Position numbers and translations under genes: made by a program
DNA from: CAZFDE01 sp964517795
GTDB taxonomy: Bacteria > Planctomycetota > Phycisphaerae > Sedimentisphaerales > Anaerobacaceae
Assembly (NCBI GenBank): GCA_964517795.1
Contig: CAZFDE010000001.1
Coordinates: 53,914-117,913 of the forward strand
Direction: 5' to 3'
Length of the DNA: 64,000 nucleotides
In this document: positions 1 through 8,449 of the stretch, in pieces
How positions within the stretch are numbered: the first letter of the stretch is position 1
How the letters are laid out: each line of letters opens with the position of its first letter
Notes under the pieces: model-generated
The model's input: the letters and a program-made list of their open reading frames with translations, nothing else
What the model was told of the DNA's origin: nothing
Database searches by the model: none

Positions 1-1688
1 ATGCGGCCGTTTCTCGGATCGTACCACCGCAGCGAATAGTCCTGCTGCGGCAGTGTCAGTTTGGCGCCGACCGCGGTCTTGAGGAAAACAACATAGAGCT
101 GCCCGTCTTTTTTGAGGCAGCAGCCTTCGGCTCCTGTCAAGAGCGCATTGTCATTGACCATTTCCCAAAACGGAATTTCGTTGTCCGCGAAAAATGCCAG
201 CATATAGCGGCACTGGTCCCAGAACGCATCGCGGCTGCGGAAATCCTGGCAGGTCAGGTCGCTGTGATCGTGCTGATACCCGAAATACCATTCCACGCCC
301 GCCCCGCCAGCCATGACGGCGCCCCACAGCGCATTTTGGCGGGCATTATTGCGGCCGGGATCGTGCTCGGGAGTATCGGTGTCCGGGACAAGTGAATGGG
401 TTGCATCGCCCGGCTCGTCACAGGCCACCACCCAGGGCCTGCCGGCCGCTGCCGAGCGCTTGATATAGTCGAGCGTACGTTGATGGACATTGACAAACTC
501 GGGACTGCCGGTTTGCAGCGAAAAGCCGGTCAGATGTGAACCGGCCGGCGGATCGCCCAGGAGGTCATGATGGTTGGCGCCGTTGTGGATCACGATCGGG
601 TGGCGATACGGATCATGCTCCCAGAAATACGCGGCCCAGGCCTTTTTCTGCGCGGTGGTTGCGTCATTAATCTCCTCGCCGAGATTCCAGTTCAGCGCCA
701 AATGATGCGCGAACCGCGCGATCAGCTCGCGGTAATAGAGTTTTCGCTGAAGGCCGAGGTTGCCGCCGTCCAAGAGCAGTTCGTTTTCGGTCTCCTGCGT
801 CTTAAAATGCAGGTGCAGGCCCAGCGTGTCGGCGTGCTCGAAAACGATCTCCCACTGCGCCAGCCGCGAGACATCCAATCGCAGCCGCTCATTGTAATCA
901 GTGTACATGAATACGTTTCGGTCGTCGCCTTCGATATTCATCGGCAGAAAGGAAAATGCGTTTAGTCCTTTCGATGCAAGATAGTTCAGGGCACCGATCA
1001 GACCCTTGCCTTTGCCGTCGCGCCAGGTCGGGTCGCCCGGCCGCCAGTCCCTGATATGCGGCTGCCATGTTTTGACAAGATCGTCTTTGATGCCGTCGGT
1101 CTTGAAATTCCCGTCAAAATCCGCGTACGCCAGCAGGTTCTCCGGCGCATCGGCCCCGCATTTGAGGAAATACGCCTTCGTGCCGGCAAACTGTAAGTGA
1201 TGTTTGCGGACATAGCGAAGCATTCCCCGGCCGCGAAAATCGCGCCCGGTTTTGTCGGTCGGGGCAACGGTGAATGTGCCCGTCCGGCCCTCGGGGCCTT
1301 CGACCGGCCGGCCCGCCGCGGGATCGTCCGAAACGGCGATATTTTCGCCCGCCCGAAACGATACGCGCCAAGCCCATCGGCCCGCCGCGTCCGGCGCCAA
1401 GTGCGCATGCCATTGATTGCCGCAGTCGGCGCCGGTATCGGCGGCATTACCATCGGCGGCATAATATCCCGGCACAATATAGTTCTGCCCCTGCGGGCCT
1501 GTAAACGTTACATTCAGCCGATAGTCTGTAAACGGATTCGGCGTGGCCTGCTCTGCGGTTTGGGGCCCGTCCACCACCACCGTTACCTTGTGCCAAACCT
1601 TCAATTCGCCCTGCACCGAGGCCGTCGATATACTGGCAGCCAAAACCAACCAAACAAACGCAATGTACCAACCCCTTCGTAAGCCCAT
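1..1688 (-). CDS. Secreted DUF5060-type glycoside-hydrolase-like protein (3' end beyond window)
   Basis: The minus strand is open without a stop from an ATG at 1688 to the window edge, giving 562 residues of an incomplete protein. The start follows GAGGTGAGCT, a good ribosome binding site. Residues 1-25 form a signal peptide (basic MGLRRGW, hydrophobic core, Ala-rich end). Residues about 28-135 resemble the DUF5060 Ig-like N-terminal domain (WHKVTVVVDGP, then a GRWAWRVSFRAG strand). The remainder looks like a TIM-barrel glycoside hydrolase of the DUF4038/apiosidase-like type: NWNLGEEIND carries a likely acid/base Glu, and VVACDEPGD lies near the expected second acid. The last visible residues (TLPQQDYSLRWYDPRNGR) resemble the start of the collagen-binding-like beta domain that often closes such proteins. 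Likely role is extracellular or periplasmic polysaccharide cleavage. Substrate cannot be told from the sequence. It is transcribed away from the tRNA. Confidence 0.8.
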   Translation of the reverse strand, partial: MGLRRGWYIAFVWLVLAASISTASVQGELKVWHKVTVVVDGPQTAEQATPNPFTDYRLNVTFTGPQGQNYIVPGYYAADGNAADTGADCGNQWHAHLAPDAAGRWAWRVSFRAGENIAVSDDPAAGRPVEGPEGRTGTFTVAPTDKTGRDFRGRGMLRYVRKHHLQFAGTKAYFLKCGADAPENLLAYADFDGNFKTDGIKDDLVKTWQPHIRDWRPGDPTWRDGKGKGLIGALNYLASKGLNAFSFLPMNIEGDDRNVFMYTDYNERLRLDVSRLAQWEIVFEHADTLGLHLHFKTQETENELLLDGGNLGLQRKLYYRELIARFAHHLALNWNLGEEINDATTAQKKAWAAYFWEHDPYRHPIVIHNGANHHDLLGDPPAGSHLTGFSLQTGSPEFVNVHQRTLDYIKRSAAAGRPWVVACDEPGDATHSLVPDTDTPEHDPGRNNARQNALWGAVMAGGAGVEWYFGYQHDHSDLTCQDFRSRDAFWDQCRYMLAFFADNEIPFWEMVNDNALLTGAEGCCLKKDGQLYVVFLKTAVGAKLTLPQQDYSLRWYDPRNGR

Positions 1689-1728
1689 AGCTCACCTCAA
1701 AATTCGTTTCTAAGTAAATGCCGTCTGC

Positions 1729-1757
1729 ATTGTATCATAAAATTCGCGAAAATTCAG
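1729..1757 (-). promoter_or_regulatory. Putative sigma70-type promoter of the DUF5060 gene
   Basis: On the minus strand a -10 box TACAAT (1729-1734) is preceded by TGA, giving an extended -10. A weak -35 CTGAAT (1752-1757) lies 17 bp upstream. The predicted start of transcription is about 30 nt before the ATG at 1688. Assigned by consensus match only. Confidence 0.45.
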
Positions 1758-1832
1758 CCCGCCATGTCTTTGCAGGGCGAGGCAAGTGCGAATCTGTGTC
1801 GAGAAATTCTGCGGCGGCGGATGAAATTGTAC

Positions 1833-1860
1833 TTGAAAAGCTGTACAATTCAGGTAATAT
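1833..1860 (+). promoter_or_regulatory. Putative promoter of tRNA-Arg
   Basis: TTGAAA at 1833-1838 and TAATAT at 1855-1860 are separated by 16 bp and lie just upstream of the tRNA at 1877. An overlapping TACAAT at 1844-1849 is an alternative -10 box. Consensus match only. Confidence 0.4.
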
Positions 1861-1876
1861 AGCACTTTGGGCGTAT

Positions 1877-1950
<74 letters not shown>

Positions 1951-1987
1951 TTGCATTTTATCCGCCTTGTTGAAGAATCACGGATTG

Positions 1988-2464
1988 ATGGTCGTGGATA
2001 ACATATTACAATCAAAAGAAAGCCAGAAGCTGCTGGCGTCGCTGGATAAACAGACGCCGGCCGACCGTTTAATCCCCATCCTGCAGCACATCCAGCAAAT
2101 CCACGGTTATCTGCCCGAAGCGGTCCTGCTTGCGGTCAGCGAGCGGACCAATATCCCGGTTTCCCGAGTATATGGCGTGGCGACGTTTTATGAGCAGTTT
2201 CACCTGGAGCCGCGCGGCCGACATACGATCAGATGCTGCCGCGGGACGGCCTGTCATGTCCGCGGCGGGCCGGAGATTATCGCCGCATTGGAGAAACTGC
2301 TGGAAGTCAAGGCCGGCGGCACGACCGAGGACATGAAATTCACATTCGAGACGGTCGCGTGCCTGGGGACATGTTTTCTAGCGCCGGTAATCATGATCGA
2401 TAACGACTATTACGGGCATCTGACCGTCGATATACTCAAAGGAATCCTCGATAAATACGAATAA
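1988..2464 (+). CDS. NuoE/HndA-like [2Fe-2S] subunit of NAD-linked formate dehydrogenase
   Basis: This 158-residue protein has the thioredoxin-like fold of NuoE (24 kDa) subunits. The helical N-terminus includes LIPILQHIQQIHGYLPE. The core YGVATFYEQFHLEPRGRH is typical, and the [2Fe-2S] cysteines lie in CCRGTACHVRGG and CLGTCFLAPV. It passes electrons between the flavin/NAD site of the next subunit and the catalytic subunit. An in-frame TTG at 1967 would add seven residues, but the ATG at 1988 fits the family N-terminus better. Neither start has a strong ribosome binding site. The next gene begins 6 nt after the stop, and the gene order NuoE-NuoF-FdhA matches soluble NAD-dependent or bifurcating formate dehydrogenases and hydrogenases. 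Confidence 0.88.
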   Translation: MVVDNILQSKESQKLLASLDKQTPADRLIPILQHIQQIHGYLPEAVLLAVSERTNIPVSRVYGVATFYEQFHLEPRGRHTIRCCRGTACHVRGGPEIIAALEKLLEVKAGGTTEDMKFTFETVACLGTCFLAPVIMIDNDYYGHLTVDILKGILDKYE

Positions 2465-2469
2465 GATGA

Positions 2470-4314
2470 ATGGCCGCGACAAAGATAAAATCTATTGATG
2501 ATTTGCAGCAGCTCAGCCAAAAGTTGGCCGAGCAGAACAGTCACATCAAGGCCAAAGTCCTGATCTGCATGACCGGCTGCCGGGCATTGGGAGCGCAGGA
2601 TGTTTCCAGGGCAGTGCAGGTGAAACTCGCCGAGCAGAAACTGGACGATGAGATCAAGGTCGTCGAGACCGGCTGCATCGGCATGTGTGCGATCGCGCCG
2701 CTGGTGCTGATTGAGCCGCAGGGTTTTCTCTACGGCCATGTCAAAGCAACCGATGCAGACGAAATCGTACAGCAAACACTGGTCAACGGCAAACCAATTG
2801 AGCGGCTGATCGTCAAGGAAAACGGCCAAGACAAAGCCGCAATCGACGAGGTTGGCTTCTATCAAAAACAGAAGCGGCTTGTATTGCAGAACTGCGGCCG
2901 CATCGATCCCAAGCGAATCGAAGATGCCATCGAACACGGTGCGTATCAGGCCGCGGTCAACACCATCATGCAAAAGACGCCGGAAACGGTCATCGACGAG
3001 ATGATCCAGTCGGGTCTTCGCGGCCGCGGGGGTGCGGGATTCCCGGCCGGGGTAAAGTGGAAATACTGCCGCAATTCGCCCGGCAAGGAAAAATATCTGA
3101 TCTGCAACGCCGATGAGGGCGATCCGGGCGCGTTTATGGATCGGGCGCTTTTGGAAGGCGACCCGCACCGAATCATCGAGGGAATGATCATTGCCGCTTA
3201 CGCCATCGGCGCGACACAGGGCTTTATCTATGTACGGGCCGAGTACCCGATTGCCGTCGAGCATATCCATATCGCATTAGAGCAGGCACGCGAGTTCGGC
3301 CTGCTGGGCGAGAATATCGCCGGCAGCAGGTTCGATTTCGATATCATGGTCCGCATGGGTGCGGGCGCGTTTGTCTGCGGCGAAGAGACGGCACTGATCG
3401 AATCGCTTGAAGGCGAACGCGGGATGCCGAATCCGCGGCCGCCCTTCCCGGCTCAAAGCGGCTACAAAGGCCACCCGACCAATATCAATAATGTCGAGAC
3501 GTTTGCCAATGTGCCGGTGGTCATGCAAAAGGGCTGGCAGAAGTACAGCAGCATCGGCACCGAAAAGAGCAAAGGGACCAAGATATTCGCACTGGCGGGC
3601 AAGGTCAATTATACCGGTCTGGTCGAGGTGCCGATGGGCACGACGCTGCGCGAGATTGTTTACGATATCGGCGGCGGAATACCCGACGGCAAGAAATTCA
3701 AGGCCGCCCAGATCGGCGGTCCCTCCGGCGGCTGTATTCCCGAACAATATCTCGATCAGCAGATCGATTACGACAGCGTGCAGCTTATCGGGGCAATCAT
3801 GGGCTCGGGCGGCCTGATCGTCATGGACGAAGACACCTGCATGGTCGATGTCGCGCGGTATTTTCTGGATTTCGTGCAGGATGAATCATGCGGTAAGTGC
3901 ACGCCGTGTCGGATCGGGACGCGCGAGATGCTCGACATTCTCAATAACATCTGCAAAGGCAATGCCCAGACCGGCGATCTGCACCGCTTGGAGCATCTGG
4001 CCGAGAATATCCAGACGGCCTCGCTGTGCGGACTTGGCCAGACAGCGCCGAATCCGGTATTGAGCACGATCAAGAATTTTCGCGAGGAGTATATCGAGCA
4101 TATTCATCAGCGAAAGTGCCGCGCCGGCGTGTGCAAAGACTTACTCAGCTACGAAATCACCGATAAATGTGTGGGCTGCGGGGCATGCCTGCGGGCGTGT
4201 CCGGTCAATGCGATCATCGGCGAACGTAAGGAACGCCATGTGATCGAGCAGCATATCTGTATCAAATGCGGAATGTGTTATAAGGTGTGTAAATTCGATG
4301 CCGTCAGACGATAA
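2470..4314 (+). CDS. NuoF/HydB-like NADH-binding flavoprotein subunit of formate dehydrogenase
   Basis: This 614-residue protein has three parts. Residues 1 to about 120 form a thioredoxin-like [2Fe-2S] domain with CMTGCRALGAQDV and ETGCIGMCAIAPL. The NuoF core follows, with the glycine-rich NADH/FMN site GRGGAGFPAGVKWK near residue 185, CGEETALIESLEGERGMPNP, and the [4Fe-4S] motif ESCGKCTPCRIGTREML. The C-terminus is a two-cluster ferredoxin domain with CVGCGACLRACP and CIKCGMCYKVCK. This architecture is that of HydB/HndC-type subunits, which exchange electrons with NAD(H) and often also with ferredoxin. It ends inside the start of fdhA (17-nt overlap), so translation is probably coupled. 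Whether the complex bifurcates cannot be decided from the sequence. Confidence 0.9.
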   Translation: MAATKIKSIDDLQQLSQKLAEQNSHIKAKVLICMTGCRALGAQDVSRAVQVKLAEQKLDDEIKVVETGCIGMCAIAPLVLIEPQGFLYGHVKATDADEIVQQTLVNGKPIERLIVKENGQDKAAIDEVGFYQKQKRLVLQNCGRIDPKRIEDAIEHGAYQAAVNTIMQKTPETVIDEMIQSGLRGRGGAGFPAGVKWKYCRNSPGKEKYLICNADEGDPGAFMDRALLEGDPHRIIEGMIIAAYAIGATQGFIYVRAEYPIAVEHIHIALEQAREFGLLGENIAGSRFDFDIMVRMGAGAFVCGEETALIESLEGERGMPNPRPPFPAQSGYKGHPTNINNVETFANVPVVMQKGWQKYSSIGTEKSKGTKIFALAGKVNYTGLVEVPMGTTLREIVYDIGGGIPDGKKFKAAQIGGPSGGCIPEQYLDQQIDYDSVQLIGAIMGSGGLIVMDEDTCMVDVARYFLDFVQDESCGKCTPCRIGTREMLDILNNICKGNAQTGDLHRLEHLAENIQTASLCGLGQTAPNPVLSTIKNFREEYIEHIHQRKCRAGVCKDLLSYEITDKCVGCGACLRACPVNAIIGERKERHVIEQHICIKCGMCYKVCKFDAVRR

Positions 4315-7021
4315 ACAATCGGTTACCATTAAGATCAACGGCAGAGCGGTCGCCGCCGAACCGGGTCAGACGATCCTCGAGGCGGCCCTTGCCAACGGGA
4401 TCGAGATCCCCAATCTCTGTCACGATCCGCGGCTTGTGCCGACCGGCTCGTGCCGGATGTGCGTGGTGGAGGTGCTCGGCATACCCAAACCAGTGACAGC
4501 CTGCACGTACCAGATCACCGACGGCATGACAATCGAGACAAACACTGAAAAAATTCGTAAGATCCGAAAGACAGTACTCGAATTATTGTTCTACGAACAT
4601 CGTGGAAGCTGCACCACCTGCGACGATAACGGCGAATGCAAACTCCAGCAGTACGCCTATGAATACCAGATCGACGAAAAAGTCCAACGGCCGAGCGAGT
4701 CACCCCGCGAAAAACCCAACTATACCACCGGCAATGCGGCCATCCAGTACGATGTGGACAAGTGCATCCGGTGCGGGCGGTGCATCCGGATATGTGACGA
4801 GGTGCAGATGGATACGGCCCTGACGTTCAAGAAGCGGGCTGCCGATGTCGAGGTCTCGACGGCATTCGATATGCCACTGAACGATTCGACGTGCGAACTG
4901 TGCGGCCAGTGCATTTCAACCTGTCCGACCAGTGCGCTGTATGAAAGGTTTGCCATCGGCAAAGGCCAGTGCAAAGACCTGGTGCGAACGCGGACGACGT
5001 GTCCGTATTGCGGGGTGGGCTGCCAGATTGATCTGAACGTCAATCCGAAAAAGAATGAGTTGGTGCGCGTGACCAGCCCGACCGGTGTGATCCCCAACAA
5101 CGGCAATCTTTGTGTTAAGGGCCGGTTCGGGATGGAGTTCGTACAATCACCGCAACGGCTGACAACGCCGCTGATCAAGCGAAACGGCCAGTTCGAGCAA
5201 TCCACATGGAACGAGGCACTGGATCTTGTCGCGACAAAGCTCAACGAGATCAAGGCCAAGCACGGCCCCGATAGTATTGCAGGGTTGTCTTCGGCCAAGT
5301 GTACGAATGAAGACAATTATGTCTTCCAGAAATTCATCCGGGCCGCGATTGGCACCAACAACGTCGATCATTGTGCCCGGCTTTGCCACGCCTCGACGGT
5401 AGCGGGCCTGGCGCGGGCGTTCGGGTCCGGCGCCATGACCAATTCGATCGCCGAATTCAAGAACGCCGAGTGCATTTTCGTGATCGGCTCCAATACCACC
5501 GAGGCCCATCCGGTGATCGGCCTGTTTATTAAAGAAGCCGTCGTCAAAAATAATGCCAAACTGATCGTCGCCGACCCGCGGCAGATCGACCTGGTGCGGT
5601 TTGCATCGCTTCATATGTCCCAGCAGCCCGGCACCGATGTCGCCCTTATTAACGCCATGATGAATGTCATCCTCCAGGAGAATCTCTGCGATAAGGATTT
5701 CATCGTTCAGCGATGTGAGGGCTTTGACGAGTTGGTCGAAACAATCAAAAAATATACGCCCGAAAGCGTTGAGAATATTACCAAAGTGCCCGCCGAGAAA
5801 ATCCGGCAGGCCGCCCGCACGTTCGCCAGTGCCAAATCCGCGAGCATTGTTTACAGCATGGGGATCACTCAGCATACCACCGGAACGGACAATGTACTCA
5901 GTCTGGCGAATCTGTCGATGCTGACCGGTCAGATCGGCCGCGAATCAACCGGCGTTAATCCACTGCGGGGCCAGAACAATGTCCAGGGAGCCTGCGATCT
6001 GGGGGCATTGCCGAATGTCTATCCGGGCTATCAGTCGGTGGAGAATGCCGAAATCAATGCCAAATTCGAAAAGGCGTGGAATGCTAAACTCTCGGATAAG
6101 ACCGGCCTGACCGTTGTCGAGATCATCCACGGTGTCGATCAGGGCAAGATCAAGGCGATGTATTTTATGGGTGAAAATCCCGCCCTCTCGGACCCGAACC
6201 TCAACCACACGCGGAAGGCGCTTGACGACGTCGAGTTCCTTGTCGTGCAGGACATATTTCTCTCCGAGACCGCCGAGAAGGCCGATGTCGTTTTGCCGAG
6301 TACCTGTTTCGCCGAGAAAAACGGAACCTTCACCAATACCGAGCGCCGCGTCCAGCGGGTCCGAAAGGCCGTTGACGGCCCCGGCCAATCGCGGGACGAC
6401 TGGCGGATCATCTGTGATCTGTCGGGCCGCATGGGCTATCCGATGCATTACGAAAACGCCGCACAGATCATGGACGAGATCGCAACGATTTCGCCGATCT
6501 ATGGCGGAATCAGTTTCGAGCGAATCGATTCGATTGGCCTGCAGTGGCCCTGCCCGGACAAATCGCACCCCGGCACGCCCTACCTGCACAAAGGCGAATT
6601 CAAACGCGGCAAAGGCAAATTCCACAAAGTCGAATACATCCCGGCTGATGAATCGCCCAGCGATGAGTATCCGTTTATCCTCTCGACCGGCCGCCAGTTA
6701 TACCAGTTTCACACCGGTACGATGACCCGAAAATCCGCGGCCATCAACCAGGTCTCACCGACCGGATACGTGGAAATCCATACCGACGATGCGGCCGCGC
6801 TGAACATCAATGACGGCGATCCGGTTCAGGTCAAAACCCGCCGCGGCGAGGTGACGACACTGGCGAAAGTGACCAATGGAATCGAAAAGGGCTGGATCTT
6901 TATGCCGTTTCACTTCGCCGAAGGTCCGGCCAATATGCTCACCAACGACAAACTCGACCCCATCGCCAAGATTCCCGAATTCAAGGTCTGCGCTGCCGCG
7001 GTCACAAAAACCAGTGAATAA
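4298..7021 (+). CDS. fdhA: Cysteine-type molybdopterin formate dehydrogenase catalytic subunit with NuoG-like N-terminus
   Basis: The 907-residue protein begins with a plant-type [2Fe-2S] domain (NLCHDPRLVPTGSCRMCVVE) and a His-Cys cluster motif (HRGSCTTCDDNGEC, about residue 101). Two [4Fe-4S] clusters follow (CIRCGRCIRIC about 155, CELCGQCISTC about 198). The bis-MGD oxidoreductase domain starts at CPYCGVGC near 234. The catalytic position is Cys363-His364 in HCARLCHASTV, encoded by TGC, so this is a cysteine enzyme rather than a selenocysteine one. The N-terminal clusters are those expected for an FdhA that docks to NuoE/NuoF partners. It has no Tat signal, so it should act in the cytoplasm. 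Expected reaction: formate to CO2 with NAD+ (or the reverse). Mo versus W cannot be told. The downstream molybdenum-cofactor genes fit this assignment. Confidence 0.9.
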   Translation: MPSDDKQSVTIKINGRAVAAEPGQTILEAALANGIEIPNLCHDPRLVPTGSCRMCVVEVLGIPKPVTACTYQITDGMTIETNTEKIRKIRKTVLELLFYEHRGSCTTCDDNGECKLQQYAYEYQIDEKVQRPSESPREKPNYTTGNAAIQYDVDKCIRCGRCIRICDEVQMDTALTFKKRAADVEVSTAFDMPLNDSTCELCGQCISTCPTSALYERFAIGKGQCKDLVRTRTTCPYCGVGCQIDLNVNPKKNELVRVTSPTGVIPNNGNLCVKGRFGMEFVQSPQRLTTPLIKRNGQFEQSTWNEALDLVATKLNEIKAKHGPDSIAGLSSAKCTNEDNYVFQKFIRAAIGTNNVDHCARLCHASTVAGLARAFGSGAMTNSIAEFKNAECIFVIGSNTTEAHPVIGLFIKEAVVKNNAKLIVADPRQIDLVRFASLHMSQQPGTDVALINAMMNVILQENLCDKDFIVQRCEGFDELVETIKKYTPESVENITKVPAEKIRQAARTFASAKSASIVYSMGITQHTTGTDNVLSLANLSMLTGQIGRESTGVNPLRGQNNVQGACDLGALPNVYPGYQSVENAEINAKFEKAWNAKLSDKTGLTVVEIIHGVDQGKIKAMYFMGENPALSDPNLNHTRKALDDVEFLVVQDIFLSETAEKADVVLPSTCFAEKNGTFTNTERRVQRVRKAVDGPGQSRDDWRIICDLSGRMGYPMHYENAAQIMDEIATISPIYGGISFERIDSIGLQWPCPDKSHPGTPYLHKGEFKRGKGKFHKVEYIPADESPSDEYPFILSTGRQLYQFHTGTMTRKSAAINQVSPTGYVEIHTDDAAALNINDGDPVQVKTRRGEVTTLAKVTNGIEKGWIFMPFHFAEGPANMLTNDKLDPIAKIPEFKVCAAAVTKTSE

Positions 7022-7049
7022 GGAATAACAATTGAAAATCAAAAAAAAC

Positions 7050-7098
7050 ATGATATCATACAGCGATATGTCGCGTGGTGCATAACCATTAATAATGG
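7050..7098 (+). promoter_or_regulatory. Cluster of inverted repeats between fdhA and the small Cys-rich gene
   Basis: Three palindromes lie close together: ATGATATCAT at 7050-7059, GCGATATGTCGC at 7063-7074 (4-bp arms) and CCATTAATAATGG at 7086-7098 (6-bp arms around one base). The last touches the ribosome binding site of the next gene. They could be operators or mRNA hairpins. A ModE-type DNA-binding domain is encoded 200 bp downstream, so autoregulation is possible but unproven. Confidence 0.3.
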
Positions 7099-7106
7099 AG
7101 AAAATG

Positions 7107-7298
7107 ATGGATAACGAAAACAAACTGGTCGCGGCCTGTTTGCAGAAGGCCCAAAAACCAGATGGCCGCAAGAAACTGATGTGCGTAGAGGCGTTTGCAT
7201 TAGCGAAGCAGTTTAACGTACCGCCGGCACGGATCGGAACGATCTGCAACCAGAACAATATTAAAATCTGTAAGTGTCAGTTGGGCTGTTTTGCGTAA
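7107..7298 (+). CDS. Small Cys-rich conserved-looking protein of the formate dehydrogenase operon
   Basis: The product has 63 residues if started at ATG 7107, which lies 6 nt from GGAG at 7097-7100. ATGs at 7104 and 7095 are alternatives. It has a helical body (KLVAACLQKAQKPDGRKKLM, CVEAFALAKQFNVPPARIG) and a cysteine-rich end (ICNQNN, then KICKCQLGCFA), with six cysteines in all. I have the impression of a small family with a C-terminal CQLGCF motif that accompanies molybdenum enzymes, but I cannot confirm this. Function is unknown. A role in cofactor insertion or as a small regulator is only a guess. It abuts the next ATG directly (TAA-ATG). Confidence 0.65.
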   Translation: MDNENKLVAACLQKAQKPDGRKKLMCVEAFALAKQFNVPPARIGTICNQNNIKICKCQLGCFA

Positions 7299-8438
7299 AT
7301 GAGAGCAATCGAACCGAAATTCAAGTTATGGCTCAATTCCGGGACCGCTCAGGGCGTGTTCGGGGACGGCAAATACCGTCTGCTGCGGGCGATCGAGCAG
7401 TACGGTTCGCTTCAGCAGGCTGCCAGAGCCCTGCATATCAGTTATCGCAAGGCATGGGGCGATCTGCAAAAAGCACAGGACCAGCTCGGCGTCAAGCTCG
7501 TTGAAAAACAACGCGGCGGCAGTACCGGCGGCGGTGCAAAACTGACCGCTGACGGCGAGAGATGGCTGGCCGCCTATGAACAATTCCGCGCCGACATCGA
7601 ACAGGAAATGACTCGTTCATTCAAAAAGCATATCGGCAAGGTCACCCGGTGCAAGGCCTTTACACTGATCGAAGTATTAGTAGCAATTTCTATCATTGCC
7701 ATGCTGCTGGGGATACTGGTGCCCTCCTTGCAGCGGGTTCGCGGCATCGCGGGCCAAACCCTTTGTCAAAATCACCTTCGCCAATGGGCGATGGCTTTCG
7801 AGATGTACGCTAATAATAACCAAGGTTATTTCCCGCATATTGACGGGCGGGACCGCTGTCCCAATCCCAGTCCGCGGCCGGAAGATATCGCCGATTACCA
7901 GTATGGATGGGTTGATGTCCTTCCGCCCTATTTCGGCGAAAAGCCGTGGCGCGAGCACGAGCGAGGGCAATTCCCCCACGGCAAAACGATCTTTCAATGT
8001 CCTCAGGCCAAACCGGCCCCGGAGAATATGTATTCGTATCGGCCGCGGCGAAACGGCTATTTTTCCTATGCCATGAATTCCTGCCTGGAATTGGATTCGA
8101 ACTGCTGGCACCACCCTGACGACACCGCCTGGCCAATGCCGAGTTTTCTCAAAACAACAAAAATCGAAAATCCCTCGCAAGTGATTCTGCTGTTTGATCA
8201 ATTGCTGGATCCGAGAAAAGGTTACGACGGACAAATGCTCTATCGCGATGCAGGCAAGCACTGCGGCAGTTATCCGAAAAGCTTCGCCGCCCGCCACGCC
8301 AAAGGCAATTCGACACTCGGCGGGATGATCCTCTTTTGCGATTATCATGTGAGTTGGCGGGAGCGTGTCTGGAAAGACGACTGGCCCGGTGATCTGGAAG
8401 TACCGCCACGGGAGGATAAGAACTGGTATCCGTATTGA
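7299..8438 (+). CDS. In-frame fusion: ModE-type DNA-binding domain + type IV-type prepilin
   Basis: This 379-residue frame joins two unrelated domains. Residues 1 to about 115 match the winged helix-turn-helix of ModE: YRLLRAIEQYGSLQQAARAL, then ISYRKAWGDLQKAQ, then the family hallmark GGSTGGGAKLT. From residue 116 it is a prepilin, with the processing motif A120/F121-TLIE-VLVAIS (Glu at +5), a hydrophobic helix to about 142, then a DUF1559-like globular domain typical of planctomycete pseudopilins, ending near DDWPGDLEVPP. An internal ATG at 7608 (Met104) would give a normal 17-residue basic prepilin leader (MTRSFKKHIGKVTRCKA), but its upstream AGGA is too close to be a good ribosome binding site. 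Either two genes have merged, or both products are made. The DNA shows one uninterrupted frame. Confidence 0.75.
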   Translation: MRAIEPKFKLWLNSGTAQGVFGDGKYRLLRAIEQYGSLQQAARALHISYRKAWGDLQKAQDQLGVKLVEKQRGGSTGGGAKLTADGERWLAAYEQFRADIEQEMTRSFKKHIGKVTRCKAFTLIEVLVAISIIAMLLGILVPSLQRVRGIAGQTLCQNHLRQWAMAFEMYANNNQGYFPHIDGRDRCPNPSPRPEDIADYQYGWVDVLPPYFGEKPWREHERGQFPHGKTIFQCPQAKPAPENMYSYRPRRNGYFSYAMNSCLELDSNCWHHPDDTAWPMPSFLKTTKIENPSQVILLFDQLLDPRKGYDGQMLYRDAGKHCGSYPKSFAARHAKGNSTLGGMILFCDYHVSWRERVWKDDWPGDLEVPPREDKNWYPY

Positions 8439-8449
8439 AACAAAGGGTG

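Noticed and set aside
567..1682. Several plus-strand frames opposite the DUF5060 gene
   Set aside because: The minus strand gives one continuous protein with a signal peptide and recognisable domains over the whole stretch. The plus-strand frames have none.
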